Of a stretch of 64,000 nucleotides of DNA, positions 11,335-23,040 are shown in pieces. The notes under the pieces were generated by a model. It was not told the DNA's origin, searched no databases, and saw nothing but the letters and a program-made list of their open reading frames with translations. A program made the translations under genes and the position numbers. The stretch comes from Panorpa germanica (taxonomy: Eukaryota; Arthropoda; Insecta; Mecoptera; Panorpidae): assembly GCA_963678705.1 (NCBI GenBank), contig OY783203.1, positions 22,178,535 to 22,242,534 on the forward strand, read 5' to 3'. The stretch's first letter is position 1, and the number at the start of each line of letters is the position of its first letter.

Positions 11335-13328
11335 TTAGTCAGCATTTTCTGCACTATCTTCGCGACTTCTCTTCTTGCAAGGACTCAAACTTCGCGCGTT
11401 CTTGGTCTTTGAAGAAGATGGCTGAACGCTGTTACTTACTTCACTCTCTGCCACTATAATAATCTCGGAGTGGTCATCCTCCAAGATAGAGGGTGTCCTA
11501 TGAGGGTACCTCAAGCAATCATTGAGGTAGCGCTCTAGATTGGACTGGAACTTTAAGTTATAATTCACATCGAGCGCCGCCAAATAATAGTTAGAATTGA
11601 CACGCCTGTTGCGTCGGATCTTCTTCCTGGGAGGAGGGGACTCATCCTCTGCAACATTGAAAATGAATGAATTATTTGCTGATTTGTTGATTTGCTGCTG
11701 TAGGGTTATACATCTTGGCGACAGCGAAAGGAACTGGCAGGAATGATTCGAAGCCACAAGAACATTAACCATACCACTCAGTAAACAATTTGGTGAAGTG
11801 TCTCTTTTTGTGACGTTTCTATCATTATTGCACTTCAATTATAATTCGCATTAGTGTATTCGCGTAGTGGTTTCGCCATTTGTAACCGATAAAATAGACA
11901 TATCATATGAACGACTGTGACAAGTTGAACTGTAAATAATCTCTTTCATGAGAAAAACATCACTCGCATCTTCAATATGATAGCAAAGTCACTCCAAAAT
12001 GTTTACTGGGCAAGTTGACTATTAGTGCTATTACTTTGAAAAAATGACAAAAGTTAAAGCTATCTCAAAGTTTGAAAGATGAGTATGGTGTTCACCTTCA
12101 GTAGATATGTATCTCTGAATAACAACTGTCTAAAAACATATATCCTTTCGCATTATCGCCAAATATCAATATCAATTTTCAAAATATCGCAGAAAAATAT
12201 TTTAACCATTAATTTGAGATATTACCAGATGAATCAGAAGCTACAATAGCAACAGTAGCTTGCTGCTGTTGTTCCTGCTGTATCTGGTGCTGCTGTTGCT
12301 GCTTCCGCAGAAGCCTCTTTCCTCTAACCATCCAATTCCTAATTTTCTTATCCCTACGAGTACATTATTAAATCAAATATTTAAAATACATCACATCAAT
12401 AATTTCAAAAAATCTATCTCAATTTAATTAGTTAATTTAATTTAAAAATTTGAATATTAATATATAACTATAAAGTGTAATCAGATAAAAATTTAAATTC
12501 AAATTGATCTTCAATATGGCTGCAATCGTTTAAATGATTTGTTAGAGTCATGTGATCCAAAAAATTTAAACTTTGCCTAATTATTAAAATACGATTGATC
12601 ACCATATGGATATGTTTATTTATCACTCAAAACAATCATTTTATTGTTGAAGAAGATCAATTATTTCAAATAATATTAATCACTTACATTTTGCCCTCTT
12701 ACTAACTATGTAACAGATTAAAACCTTTAATTTATTAGCTTCATTTGTTTTCATATTTATTTATTCAGCCTACTTCAAATCGCAAAATGAAATTTAGAGT
12801 TAAAGCAAAAATGTGACGAAATTTTGAACTATAAGTGTAGAAATTTGTATTGAAATAATAATAAAAACCAATTCAATTAAATACTAAAAAATACAAAAGT
12901 AATATTTTCAACTTTTCACTGATATGTATATATGTTAGTGCACTTACATATTGTAATCTAGGTATTATCTTTAGCCTAAATGCAAACCAATGTTTACTGT
13001 AACAAAAAATAACATATTAGACAAAATATATTACTTAAATATTTCATATGGATTTTCAAGAAATATTCCTTACCATGAAAAATATTTTGTAGTCGTCTTT
13101 TGTTATACTTCAAATAGAATTAGATCAAATGTCATTTCAACAAATATGTTAAGTTCAAGTTAAGTTAATGTTCAAAGAATACTTTAAATGTATATAATTA
13201 ATAACTGAATAATTTATACTCTTTGTACTATAATATCATTATTTATATCTGCATTTTATAGTAGAAATTAATAAATACAGGACCTACCTTATAGATTTAA
13301 AGAGACGCCATTTCAGAAATACACTAGA
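11335..13328 (-). CDS. 3' part of an unrecognised spliced gene (three candidate exons)
   Basis: Three minus-strand exons join in phase. Exon 13288-13328 (41 bp) follows tcttag and ends at gtaggt; it gives SVFLKWRLFKSI. Exon 12226-12353 (128 bp) follows cgtag and ends at gtaata; it gives DKKIRNWMVRGKRLLRK, a Gln-rich run, then ATVAIVASDSS. Exon 11335-11648 (314 bp) follows tgttgcag and gives EDESPPPRKKIRRNRR, NSNYYLAALDVNY, YLNDCLRYPHR, an acidic ILEDDHSEIIIVAE, a Ser-rich part and CKKRSREDSAENAD-stop. The two internal joins restore codons R and E without stops. The basic clusters look like nuclear localisation signals, so a nuclear protein is inferred. I do not recognise the family. A 5' start was not found; a weak frame at 13575-13802 could hold a further exon. 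The last intron contains a MITE (11779-12008). Confidence 0.55.
11779..12008. mobile_element. Small MITE with CAGTAAACA ends, copy 1, inside the candidate intron
   Basis: The left end cagtaaacaatttgg and the right end ccaaaatgtttactg are inverted repeats. The interior (tattgcacttcaattata, gtttcgccatttgta, atgaacgactgtgac) is repeated in inverse orientation at 22076-23040. No coding capacity. It lies within the candidate intron 11649-12225 and explains the N-terminal half of the open frame that runs to 11838. Confidence 0.75.
12354..13287 (-). other. Candidate intron, no other feature
   Basis: Very A+T-rich sequence between the two upstream candidate exons, with no repeat family recognised. 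Confidence 0.4.
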
Positions 13329-14384
13329 CTAAGATATATTATATGTCCGTATGAAACAATTGAATATTATATTTTAGTTGAATATAAGGTCACCAGAGCG
13401 GCGCCACTTATTTATTATTTGAAATAAATGTAGTTTTTACGTCAACAGTTAATTCATGGAACCTACAGAGTTCTATTTGGTGGCATCTCGTAAAAAAATT
13501 ACGTTCACGGTAACAATAATGTTAACTACGCAAATATTTATTTTTATATCGGGATATACAATAATATTTACGGTTTAGAGCCACCTGTCTTTAGGTTTTC
13601 CTCTGCAATAACCTCGATAGACTCTTTTTGTACATGCACTTTTAACACGAAGCACCGAGATCTGTTGTACGGAGTAAGAACAATATTTCTCTGTGGAGTT
13701 CACATTTTTATTTACACATGTTATTCTGCTTTTATTGAAATCTGGCAGTTGCAGAAGATAATTCCTAGTTCTGCAACAATTAGAACATTTGAAACTTGTC
13801 AAATATTATTTTTCATAAAATAGAGTTGCTGTTAACATAAGAATTTTGACCCCGTAAGTAGCTACGAGATTATCAATAACAAAACAGTCTTTCCTGACTA
13901 CAGCTATAGCAACCAAAAAGAATAAGACAATAAACAAAACAGATTGACGTTTGATTATTCGGAAGGGAGAGGGCCTACGCAATGGTATCTAAAGACCTGG
14001 CGCTGGAAACTGTCGCCCCAAGTTGTAGGTCACATCATAAAACCAGAAGAAAGCAACAAAAAATGTATTTTGCGCAGTTATAATTTGCATAACAAACAAT
14101 ATTATGAAACTGGTTTTATAGAAATATTTGTATCTACTTTATTTCTTAAATGACTAGAAACAAATTAACATACTTTCAGTAATTAATGCAATCGATGAAT
14201 GCAACAATTATTGAAGCAAAATGCACTTGTCTTGTATTTGCTACTGCACATGGTTACTCAAAATACGTTGTAAGAAAATCAATTATTTCTAGTTATATTT
14301 TGTTTCCTGTATTTCTTAACAATTTCGACCGTCACCGAAACTACAATAATTTCTGATAAGACTGTGCTTTGTTACCAAATTTTT
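13329..14384. other. No firm gene; a weak frame could be a further exon
   Basis: The minus-strand frame 13575-13802 has a plausible acceptor (ctaattgttgcag) and a possible donor after ATAACATGT (gtaaat), giving NYLLQLPDFNKSRITC in the right phase to join the 13288 exon. This is suggestive only. A plus-strand frame at 13944-14153 has no motifs. Confidence 0.25.
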
Positions 14385-14815
14385 TTTTCATTTATTAAAT
14401 TTAATAGCACCTCCCAGGCTTCCGCCCATATGTGCTGCTTTGTCCACTTATTCTATTAATTCTATATATTCTTCTTAATTTTTTACATTTCAATTACATT
14501 CATATATAATTATATAAGAACAAATAAAAGATGTACAAAAGAACTTATTACAACTCAATTTATTTAATTTACTGTTCAATCTCTTCCGCTGTGAAATTAT
14601 CCCAAATCCCTTGCTCTAATTCTTCTCCTTCACTTCCTATTACTATCTCTGCATCCCTAATTCTTATTACTTCATCATTCTTCAATAGCATTTTTCTAAT
14701 TTCAAAAATCTCCTTCGCATACTCATTTTAATACCGAAACCTAATCTCTTCATTTACTAGATACTCTAGACTTCCAATTTCTCTGACTTTTATTCTATCT
14801 TTGTTACCAACAGAG
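14385..14815 (-). pseudogene. Decayed LINE-like coding fragment with 3' tail
   Basis: On the minus strand about 80 codons stay open in one frame except for one stop: VREIGSLEYLVNEEIRFRY, stop, NEYAKEIFEIRKMLLKNDEV, then IRIRDAEIV, ending WDNFTAEEIEQ-stop. A tail follows with tatgggcggaagcctggga and tgctattaaatttaataaatg and an A-rich end at about 14390. The frame, tail and 5' truncation suit a degraded non-LTR retrotransposon end, but no diagnostic reverse transcriptase motif is left. The family assignment is an inference. Confidence 0.45.
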
Positions 14816-15395
14816 AAAATTCATAATTTTACTTGACACGATTAAAATTATTCTTTAAATACATTTACTATTTACATTCTCGCCTGCATAAATTGCCGCT
14901 GCTAATGTTAGAGCACCTAGTGTACCATTGTACCATTGCACCATTGCACCATGTACCTGTTTTGTGCAGATGCACTACACTTCCCCCAATGCGATTCAAG
15001 TATTTCTGTTACCTATTCCACATTGCCTATTCCCCATTGCCTATTGACTATAGCCTATTGCTTGTTGCCGTATAATACTGTCTCTTATGCAGCGTGTTAG
15101 CTACATCGGTGCCAACATTGAATGAGATGAACAGACTTGTTTCAATTTGCTGTATGTAGTGTCACAGTGTATAAAATATCGGTGTTTCTGGATGCCTTTC
15201 TAATTTACCATTGTTAACAGGTAGAAATTACATTATTTATATGTTACGTATCGTAATAACATCTGCAATATAAGCCAACTATTGTCTTAGCAAAATCATT
15301 TTTAAAATTAATTAGATGAGGACTTTTGCTTAGGTGCCACACCTAAATTCCAAAATAATATCAAATTCATTACATCCTAATTTCTGATAAATTAA
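14816..15395. other. No gene; imperfect ccattg-type tandem repeats
   Basis: Around 14920-15065 short iterations (gtaccattg, gcaccattg, attgcctattcc) form an imperfect tandem array. Nothing else recognisable. Confidence 0.5.
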
Positions 15396-16415
15396 CCCTC
15401 TGTGTAAACATTATATTTTTCGAGTCATAGTGTGTACGCTGGGTCTTTGAGGGAACAGTTGAGTTTAGCGACTTTTCTAGGTTTTCAAGAAATCTGAAAA
15501 AATTCTGGATTACTTCTTAAAGTGTCTACTACATGGTCCAGAAGTTGCCAGAATCCAAAGTTTGTTAATAAAAATTGACAAATAGTAAAAAACGCGGAAA
15601 AAACGGAATATTGTTAAAAAATTCGTAACTTTATAACAAACAAATATTAAAAAAGACGGTTGTAGACTTTTTTACCTTAGATTATATGCTTTCGAAAAAA
15701 TTGGCGTGTCTTTGGCGTGGGCTCCAAAAAGTTGACTTATTTGTGCACCTGAAATTGGGAAATATTTTACGGATTCAGGCATGTCATAATAAACGGAACA
15801 GTGATTGTTCGGCACGAAATAAGTTTTTATTGTTAAAAATACAAAAGTTGTGAAATAATAATTATTAATAGTTAATAATAATTAGTGTCAAAAAGAGAAT
15901 TTACGGTGCGAAAATGGGACAAAAGTGGCTACAATGATTATCGTAAACCGGCGCCCCACACGACACACAAGAATACATTGTTCTTTGTATTTCTTCCAAG
16001 TGCAAAGAGAACATCATTTTCGCTTTCCTAGTTTACCCGTTGTGATGGTCACCCATTTTCAAAAACTTATTGTAGTAAAAAGAAGAACTAATAAAAAAAA
16101 ATCTATATATATAATCTAAGAAATAATATATTAAATTACATAAAACATTTACTTTAACCATGAGAAAACTGTATAACAACGAGAAAAGCAAAAAAAAGTG
16201 CATTTACTAACATTGGAAAATACTAACGTCGTTTGTACACTGACCCTTTTAGGCAAGATTCACTGGCTCGCTCTTTAAGTGCTGGAACCTTAAGTCCCTA
16301 CCACTACCTAGATTTTTTAGGGGGCATAGATAAAGCGCAATGTATACTCATAAGAGAGAAATAGGAGATTGAAATTTAAACTGTTCCTTAAAAGACACAG
16401 TGTACTCACGCAGGG
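15396..16415 (-). mobile_element. piggyBac-derived element, copy 1
   Basis: Flanked by TTAA on both sides (15392-15395, 16416-16419). Terminal repeats are CCCTCTGTGTAAAC and, reverse-complemented, CCCTGCGTGAGTACAC. Minus-strand sequence at about 15905-16050 corresponds to the cysteine-rich C-terminus kept in copies 3 and 4, but carries a stop and a frameshift (a readable stretch is YSCVSCGAPVYDNH). Length 1.02 kb, non-autonomous. Confidence 0.88.
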
Positions 16416-17365
16416 TTAAGACAGTACTTACTGTATACTGGCCTAGATTTAATGTAACAATTAAGTGATACACAGTATCAGTTCATCTACTACCAACATG
16501 ATTTGCACCGATGGCGGTTCCAGGCAGTATTACGATTACTGGTTTCAAATAGCTACCCAAAAGTTCAAGAATAATATGTTACTGTGTAGGAAACACAGCT
16601 TTTATATTTAAGACTAAATAATATTTTGAAAATCGTATCAGTTTCATACAATTGGTTACTAAACATTGGTTATACCCTACCTTACCTTACACCCTGTATT
16701 TTATATTATTCTAATAAAACATACCTGCTAGTTATGTTCTAACCTGGAGACTATAAATTTGAATCAGTGTTATTATATTTCTAACTCCTATATATAGAAA
16801 ATCTCGTAGCCAACCGAGTACCGACATCGTCAAGTGAATAAATATTAATCTCTTGGTGTAGTATGTAGATGTAGATGCAGATGTTAGGCATTGTGTGCGT
16901 GTGCGTGTGCGTGTGCAATGCATAGCCTGGAATCCTAGATGGACCGGCACATTGTACTTGGACCTGTTGTGTAAATTTTACAGTTTTCCTGATAGCCATT
17001 AATCTGAGTTTAATATGACAATCAGCAACGCGTGGTAAATGTGAATTGCAAACAAATTATGTTCACAGAAAATTGTAACAAGTTGTGAAGCCCGCAGGCT
17101 TGTACTCGCAGAACGCGTACGTCGAGAAGGTTGAAGTCATTTACCTGTAATTTAAGAGCCAAATGCATTTAACAATTAAGATAAGACTAATTCACATCGA
17201 ACAATTAAGAGATTTATTAGATATTTTGCAGCTTCATTAATAGTTATGACCTACAAGCAAAGACGTTCGCAGAAAGCGGAATTTTACAGAGGCGAGGAAA
17301 ATTTCAGACCTCATTTTCTATGTGTTGACACGGAACATTTACACTGTTGCCTAATATGTTTATGA
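16416..17365. other. No gene; GTGTGC microsatellite at 16891-16918
   Basis: A (gtgtgc)n run at 16891-16918 is the only structured element. Sequence near 16487 (ctactaccaacatgatttgc) weakly recurs near 51170, perhaps a relic repeat. Confidence 0.5.
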
Positions 17366-18319
17366 TTCGAGTCATGGTGTGTACACTAGGTCTTTGAGGG
17401 AACAGTTGAGTTTTTCGAATTTTCTAAGCTTTCAAAAAATCTGAAAGAATTCTGGATAAGTGTCTACTACATGGTTTAAACCGTTGTTGATAAAAATTGA
17501 CAAAATAGTAAAAAACGCGGAAAAAACGGAATATTGTTAAAAAAATTCGTTACTTTATAACAAGTAAATATTAAGAAAAACGGTTGTAGTCTTTTTTACG
17601 GTAGACTATAAGCTTTCGAAAGAATTTAGTGTTTTTGGTGTGGCTCCAAAAAGTTGAATTATTTGTGCACCTGAAAGTGGGGAAAGTTTTACGGATTCAG
17701 GCATGTCATAATAAACGGAACGGTGATTGTTCGGCACGAGATAAGTTTTAATTGTTAAAAATACAAAAGTTGTGAAATAATAATTATTAATAGTTAATAA
17801 TAATTAGTGTCAAAAAGAGAATTTACGGTGCGCAACTGTTACAAAAGCGGCTACAATGATTAGCGCAAAACGCACGATACACAAGAATACATTGTTTTTT
17901 GTTTTTCTTTCAAGTGCAAAGAAAACATCGTTTTTGTTTTTCTAGTTTACCCGTTGAATGTTTACCCATCTTCAAAAACTTATTGTAGTAAAAAAAAAGA
18001 ACTAATAAAAGAAAATCTATATATATAATCTAAGAAATAATATATTAAATTACATAAAACATTTATTTTAATTATGAAAAACGGTAAAACAACGAGAATA
18101 GCAAAAAAAAAGTGCAATTACTAACATTGGAAAATACTAACGTTGTTTGTACACTGATCCTTTTAGAGAACAGAGGCAAGTTTGACTGGCTCGCCTTTGC
18201 AAGTAAACTGCCAGATCCGAACGCTGAAGAACGGTGAAGTACGCTGTGTACTCATAAGAGAGAAATAGCAGTTTGAAAATTAAACTGTTCCTTAAAAGAG
18301 CCAGTGTACACACGCAGGA
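17366..18319 (-). mobile_element. piggyBac-derived element, copy 2 (one end lost)
   Basis: Colinear with copy 1 from cgagtcatggtgtgtac onward. The right end cacacgcagga is followed by TTAA at 18320-18323. About 25 bases of the left terminal repeat are missing. The cysteine-rich coding remnant (minus strand, about 17820-17975) is degraded. Confidence 0.85.
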
Positions 18320-18340
18320 TTAAGTATGTGCAACCGAGTG

Positions 18341-18432
18341 TAAGCCCAGAAAATGTAACTCTGGTCCGGGGATTGAACCTGAAGACACAGCTGTCAGCGT
18401 CAAGTATCAATGCTCTCGCTCACTGTGTCATC
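18341..18432 (-). mobile_element. tRNA-derived SINE, truncated head
   Basis: Matches the tRNA-like head of the SINE family (gacacagctgtcagcgtcaa, tgctctcgctcactgtgtca) up to cccagaaaatgtaactctgg; the tail half is absent. It starts about 20 bases after the end of piggyBac copy 2. Confidence 0.85.
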
Positions 18433-20434
18433 TGCTCCATGTATTCATAAGTTTCTTTTAAATGTAAATTATAACTAAATTGATATACAACTATAAACTG
18501 TATAAATTATTTAAATCATCAAAAAGAAAAACATAGTAATTAGAATGCTAAACCTGCCTAACTTTCTAACCCCTTACCCGTTACAGAACCCTTGTGGTTC
18601 CGCAACAAGACTATCTCATGTAAAACACTGTATTAAATCTATGTACATGCCCATAGTTCTGCTGTGCCTACATTGTCAAAACCTTCTCCTTTATTTGAAC
18701 TTCTGCAAGGACCGAATTGGAAATTGTTCATTCAAGCATAAATGAATCATAACCTCTTGTGTACTGCTTTTGTAATCATGGTTGAATTACTTTCTCTAGC
18801 TGGAACATTTACATTTATCTTTTACGTGCAACAACAGAAGGCACCGGCGAACCCGCAGAAGAATGCAAAAGGACCCATTCACGTCTGAGTACATCCCTTT
18901 TCACATTGTGTATGTTCACGTACATATCCCCGTATCATCCTCGTATTAAAAGATAGCTCGCCGGCGAATGGCAAATGGTGACTGCTACGCCAACTGTCGT
19001 GATTGTCGTGAACCTCTTTCGTGGGGATGTCAACTAAACGTAAATATCCATACGTCACATATGCGCGTCCAAACAAATCAGAAACTGAGTGTTTAGGGTT
19101 GCCGTTTCGCATTAACTCTCAAGAGAAAAAAATTGCATAATACAGCTTTGTACTTTTTGCTTCGAACCCGACGCTGACGACCCTGTAAAGTGGGTGGGAT
19201 GCATTAAGTTATTTAAGATGCTATATAAAAGAGATGGATAATAGTGATTAATTTTAACGTCTCTATCAATTGGGTTAAATTAAGGAAGGATTTTAATAAG
19301 GTGTTTGAAAAAATAATTATACGTTTGCTTGTGAATTTGAATATTTTTGTATAAATCAAGGGCAAGTTATTTATAAATCAATCAGGGTCGGATTTATATT
19401 TGAAGGGGCAAGTACATTTTATGTTCATACATACAAGGAAATAGCCTTTAGAGAACGAAGGCCCTCCCAAAAGTACCATTATACATATAAACGCGGCATT
19501 GAGTTCACAGTAAGGTTGAACAATTATACAAAAGTTATTTTTTTTAAATAAGTTGATAAAATAATTAATAATTCAGACAGTTGATAATTACGATAAGTCG
19601 TTTCTTAATATTTAATTGGAATTTCTCATAATTATCGAAAAAAAACTTATTTTTGAACGGCTTTTGCGTAAGCTATAAAATCTTTTAATTGAATGTTTAC
19701 TGACGAGCAGGCTTTGGAACAGTAGCTATAATTCGAGTATTGTTTATATAACTGCAAAGCAAACATGTTGGGGTTGGGATCCCTCACCCTTTTCCAAGGG
19801 CGTTTGTATTATACAAAACACAGGCTAATATCAGTGCAATTTAGACATTGTTAATTGAAATCAATACAAATATTTGTTCTGGGATGACATACTCGTAGTC
19901 AACAACCCAAAGACTCAAAGACCATATGAAATAATATTTAAATTCAAAAAAACAAACAAAATACACAAAGGGACAATATACACAAATCACTAATCGCAAA
20001 TCACAGCATTGCTTACTACAAAGAACATTAAAGGATAACATTTTATTTGTTTATATGGTATATGGTTAATAAATTGTCTGCAACGTGAGTATCGTTCTTT
20101 TTGAGAATTAGGGTCGTCGGTATCGAGTGATTCATGTTAATAATAGCTCGCATGTTAATTGAAAAAATTGAGAACTAGTCTAGAGTATTGCAGCTCTTGT
20201 TTTGTTTTTAATAATATGTACATGTATTTTTAATAATATGCCGCTCAGACAATTTTATTCAGTTTACCGAGTTGGACTGAGAGGGGTCCTCTTACAAATT
20301 TGGCATTGAATGATAGAAAATAGAATGGTATCTGAAATTTTCAGACAGTGAGACATTGTCTTGGAGCCAACTGACGTTTGTAAACTATTTGTTTTCGTAA
20401 AAGTATAACAGTATTGAGAAGGTCTTAAATTTAA
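18433..20434. other. No gene recognised
   Basis: The 18840-19190 stretch is less A+T-rich than its surroundings and holds a 77-codon minus-strand frame (18879-19112) without recognisable motifs. The rest is A+T-rich with nothing structured. Confidence 0.4.
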
Positions 20435-21338
20435 CCCTGCGTGTGTACAATAGGAACAGTTGAAATTTCAAACTCCTATTTCTCTCTCATGAGTACAGAG
20501 TGCGCTTCATCTATGCCCCCTAAAAAATCTAGGTAGTGGTAGAGACTTAAAGTTCCAGCAGTGTTCGGATCAGGCAGTTTACCGGCAAATGCGAGCCAGT
20601 GAAACTTGCCTCTGTTCTCAGTGTACAAACGACGTTTGTATTTTTCAATGTAAGTAAATGCACTTATTTTTGCTTTTCCGTTGATTTACAGTTTTTTCAT
20701 GGTTAAAATAAATGTTTTATGTAATTTAATACATTATATAAGTTTTGAAGCCAAAACCATGTTCTCTTTGTACTTGGAAAGAAAACAGAAAAACAATGTA
20801 TTATTGTGTATCGTGCGGGGCGCCGGTTTGCGATAATCATCGTAGTCACTTTTGTCCCAGTTGCGCGCCGTAAATTCTCTTTGTGACACTAATTATTATT
20901 GACTAATATTAATTATTATTTCATAACTTTTGTATTTTCAACAATAAAAACTTATTTAGTACCGAATAATTTAGTACCGTAAAACATTTTCATTTGCACA
21001 AATAATTCAACTTTTTGGAACTCACTTCAAAGACACTACATTCTTTCGAAAGCTTATAGTCTAAGATAAAAAAGTCTACAACCGTTTTTCTTAATATTTG
21101 TTTATTATAAAGTTACGAATTTTTTAACAATATTCCGTTTTTTACTATTTGTCAATTTTTCTTAACAACGGTTTTAAACTTTGGACTTTGGCAACTTCTG
21201 GACCTTGTAGTAGACACTTCAAGAAGTAATCTAGAATTTTTTCAGATTTTTTGTAAGCTTAGAAAACTCAAGAAACTCAACCGTTCCCTCAAAGACCTAC
21301 ACACCATTACTCGAAAAATATAGTGTTCATACGGAGGG
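20435..21338 (+). mobile_element. piggyBac-derived element, copy 3
   Basis: TTAA flanks at 20431-20434 and 21339-21342. The left end is CCCTGCGTGTGTACA and the right end, reverse-complemented, is CCCTCCGTATGAACACTA. Opposite orientation to copies 1 and 2. It carries the best preserved cysteine-rich C-terminal coding stretch (20748-20873). Confidence 0.92.
20748..20873 (+). pseudogene. piggyBac transposase C-terminal cysteine-rich domain (intact remnant)
   Basis: The plus-strand frame reads PKPCSLCTWKENRKT, then MYYCVSCGAPVCDNHRSHF, then CPSCAP-stop. The spacing C-x2-C, twelve residues, C-x2-C, C, H, C-x2-C is that of the RING/PHD-like cysteine-rich domain at the end of piggyBac transposases, which contributes to terminal-repeat binding in that family. 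The stop lies at 20871-20873. The catalytic DDD domain is absent, so this is a relic in a non-autonomous element. All key Cys/His residues survive here, unlike copies 1, 2 and 4. Confidence 0.85.
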
Positions 21339-21342
21339 TTAA

Positions 21343-22075
21343 TAATATATACAGCCAGGGCCGGTCAGACAATGCCCGGGACGACTAATATTTTTGATTC
21401 TCACTTCAAATTCAATTGTATTCAGTTTACTGAGTTGGACGACTCCTCTTACAAATTTGGCATTGAATGATAAAAAATAGAATGGTATCTGAAATGTTCA
21501 GAGAGAGAGAAAGGTATTTTTAAACTATTTTTTTTAGTAAAAGTATAAAAATTAGAATTGAGAAGGTCTTAAATTTAAATTTGCAATGAATCTAAAACAG
21601 TTAATAAATTGTATGTACTCTACAAATATAAACAAATACATTCTTCTCACCGCACCTTGTGCCTGAACTACAAACCACGAACCATGAAACATAATTTATG
21701 TGAGGAGCCATAACATAAATAACAAACAAACATAAAACAACTAAAACTGTATAAAAAAGAGACAATTGTCTTTTTACGAAAACCAAATTACATATGTGAC
21801 GTGCCTTGCGTTATTGACAACGGAACAAGTTGTTGAAATAAATTGGTTGATGTTGTCAATTAAAAAAAAACGATGTCAGGTGAACAACGCAACAAACAAA
21901 CAGCAAGACGCAAGACGCGAGACGCGAAGATGCAATAACGCGAGGACATAGCAAGTAGTTTGTTCGCTATAGTTGTAGAAACATCTTAAGACGTCTTCTG
22001 AAAATCTGAAAATCACACTTTGTACATGTTTAAATCTGAATTGAAAATTAAATGCCTCTTTTGTTTATAGATACT
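21343..22075. other. No gene; partial internal repeat of the region before copy 3
   Basis: At about 21415-21580, words such as cagtttactgagttgga, cttacaaatttggcattgaatga and gagaaggtcttaaattt repeat sequence at about 20255-20435 just before piggyBac copy 3. The two flanks of that element therefore share an older duplicated repeat. Confidence 0.55.
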
Positions 22076-22168
22076 CAGTAAACATTTTGGAGTCACTTTA
22101 TTTGGAGACATCATATTGAAGATGTGTATGATTTTTTTATCATGAAGGAGTTCATTTACAGTACAGTT

Positions 22169-22869
22169 CAGGGGCGTAGTTACCGCGGTATCTGCCGTAT
22201 CAATGATACGGGGCCCCCAGTCTACAGGACCTCAAACATATGTAACTAAAAATTCGTATTATTAGATATATTAATTTCTCAAACTAAACAAAGATTTTAG
22301 AGTCTCTGTGACTCAAATAATATGTTCGAAGTATTACAACCGGAGAAACTCTGCTAAATATAGTAAAGAAATATAAGAAAATTAATTTCATTAAGTAACT
22401 CATGGAATTATTGCTGATAAAATTCAATAGCTTTGCATCCAGTTTTCCGGAGCTAATAACAGCATGCTTTTTATTCTTTACCGTTCCTGCAACAGCTGAT
22501 GTACTGATGAAGTCTTTCGAAATTAAAACAGATAAAAAATTATCTAAAAACTTCTATGGGACAGGAAAGACTATCACTATTCTCTATAAAGGCAGAAAAT
22601 TTAAAAAAACTGAAATCGTCTTCCGCTATGAATAAATAAGTTCGCCTAACAAAAGTCAAGAAATGTGTGAAATGTGAATATTTGATTTAAATTGTTTGGC
22701 TACCTTAGTTTCTAGAAGTATTAATTGTAAATAATAACGTATAATAAATTTATAATTATTTTAATTTAATGCGAGCGTTTTTATTCCTTGTGTAAAAAAT
22801 CTTAACCCATCACTTGGGCCCCCCAACAAATTTTGATACAGAGCCCGTCTAAGGCACGCTACGTCACTG
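22169..22869 (+). mobile_element. hAT element relic with CAGGGGCGTAG ends
   Basis: The left end caggggcgtagttacc and the reverse-complemented right end cagtgacgtagcgtgcc are typical hAT-style termini. Flanks gtacagtt (22161-22168) and gttcagta (22870-22877) match at 6 of 8 positions, compatible with an aged 8-bp duplication. The homologous MITE at 11.8 kb lacks the insertion. It includes gggccccc motifs near both ends and a decayed transposase C-terminus. Confidence 0.82.
22402..22635 (+). pseudogene. hAT transposase C-terminal dimerisation domain remnant
   Basis: A 77-codon frame whose centre reads SSFPELITACFLFFTVPATA, then KSFEIKTDKKLSKNFYGTGK. This follows the hAT C-terminal pattern (F-P-L, a hydrophobic helix, T-VP-T-A, a degenerate ERSFSKLKLIKNYLR-type stretch, G-K). 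Catalytic regions are absent and the ERSF core is corrupted, so it is non-functional. Confidence 0.75.
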
Positions 22870-23040
22870 GTTCAGTAACTCACAGTCGTTCATATGAAAT
22901 GTCTATTTTATCGGCTACAAATGGCGAAACCACTCTACATGTCAGAATACAAATGAAGATAAAGTTGATGCGAACTATAATTGAAGTGCAATAGTGATAG
23001 AAATATCACAAAAAAAGACATTTCATCAAATTATTTGCTG

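Larger units (their letters stand above)
22076..23040. mobile_element. CAGTAAACA-ended MITE, copy 2, split by a hAT element
   Basis: Ends cagtaaacattttggagtcac and (right) caaattatttgctg. The body matches 11779-12008 in inverse orientation on both sides of the inserted 22169-22869 element. Without the insertion it would be about 260 bp. Confidence 0.75.

Noticed and set aside
11649-11838. N-terminal half of the 167-codon frame ending at 11335
   Set aside because: A strong acceptor (tgttgcag) at 11649 and phase continuity with the 12.2 kb exon make this part intronic; its upstream end also lies in a MITE.
13575-13802. 75-codon cysteine-containing frame as a separate small secreted protein gene
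   Set aside because: No signal peptide, no recognisable cysteine-knot spacing and no conserved context. At most part of it is another exon of the neighbouring gene.
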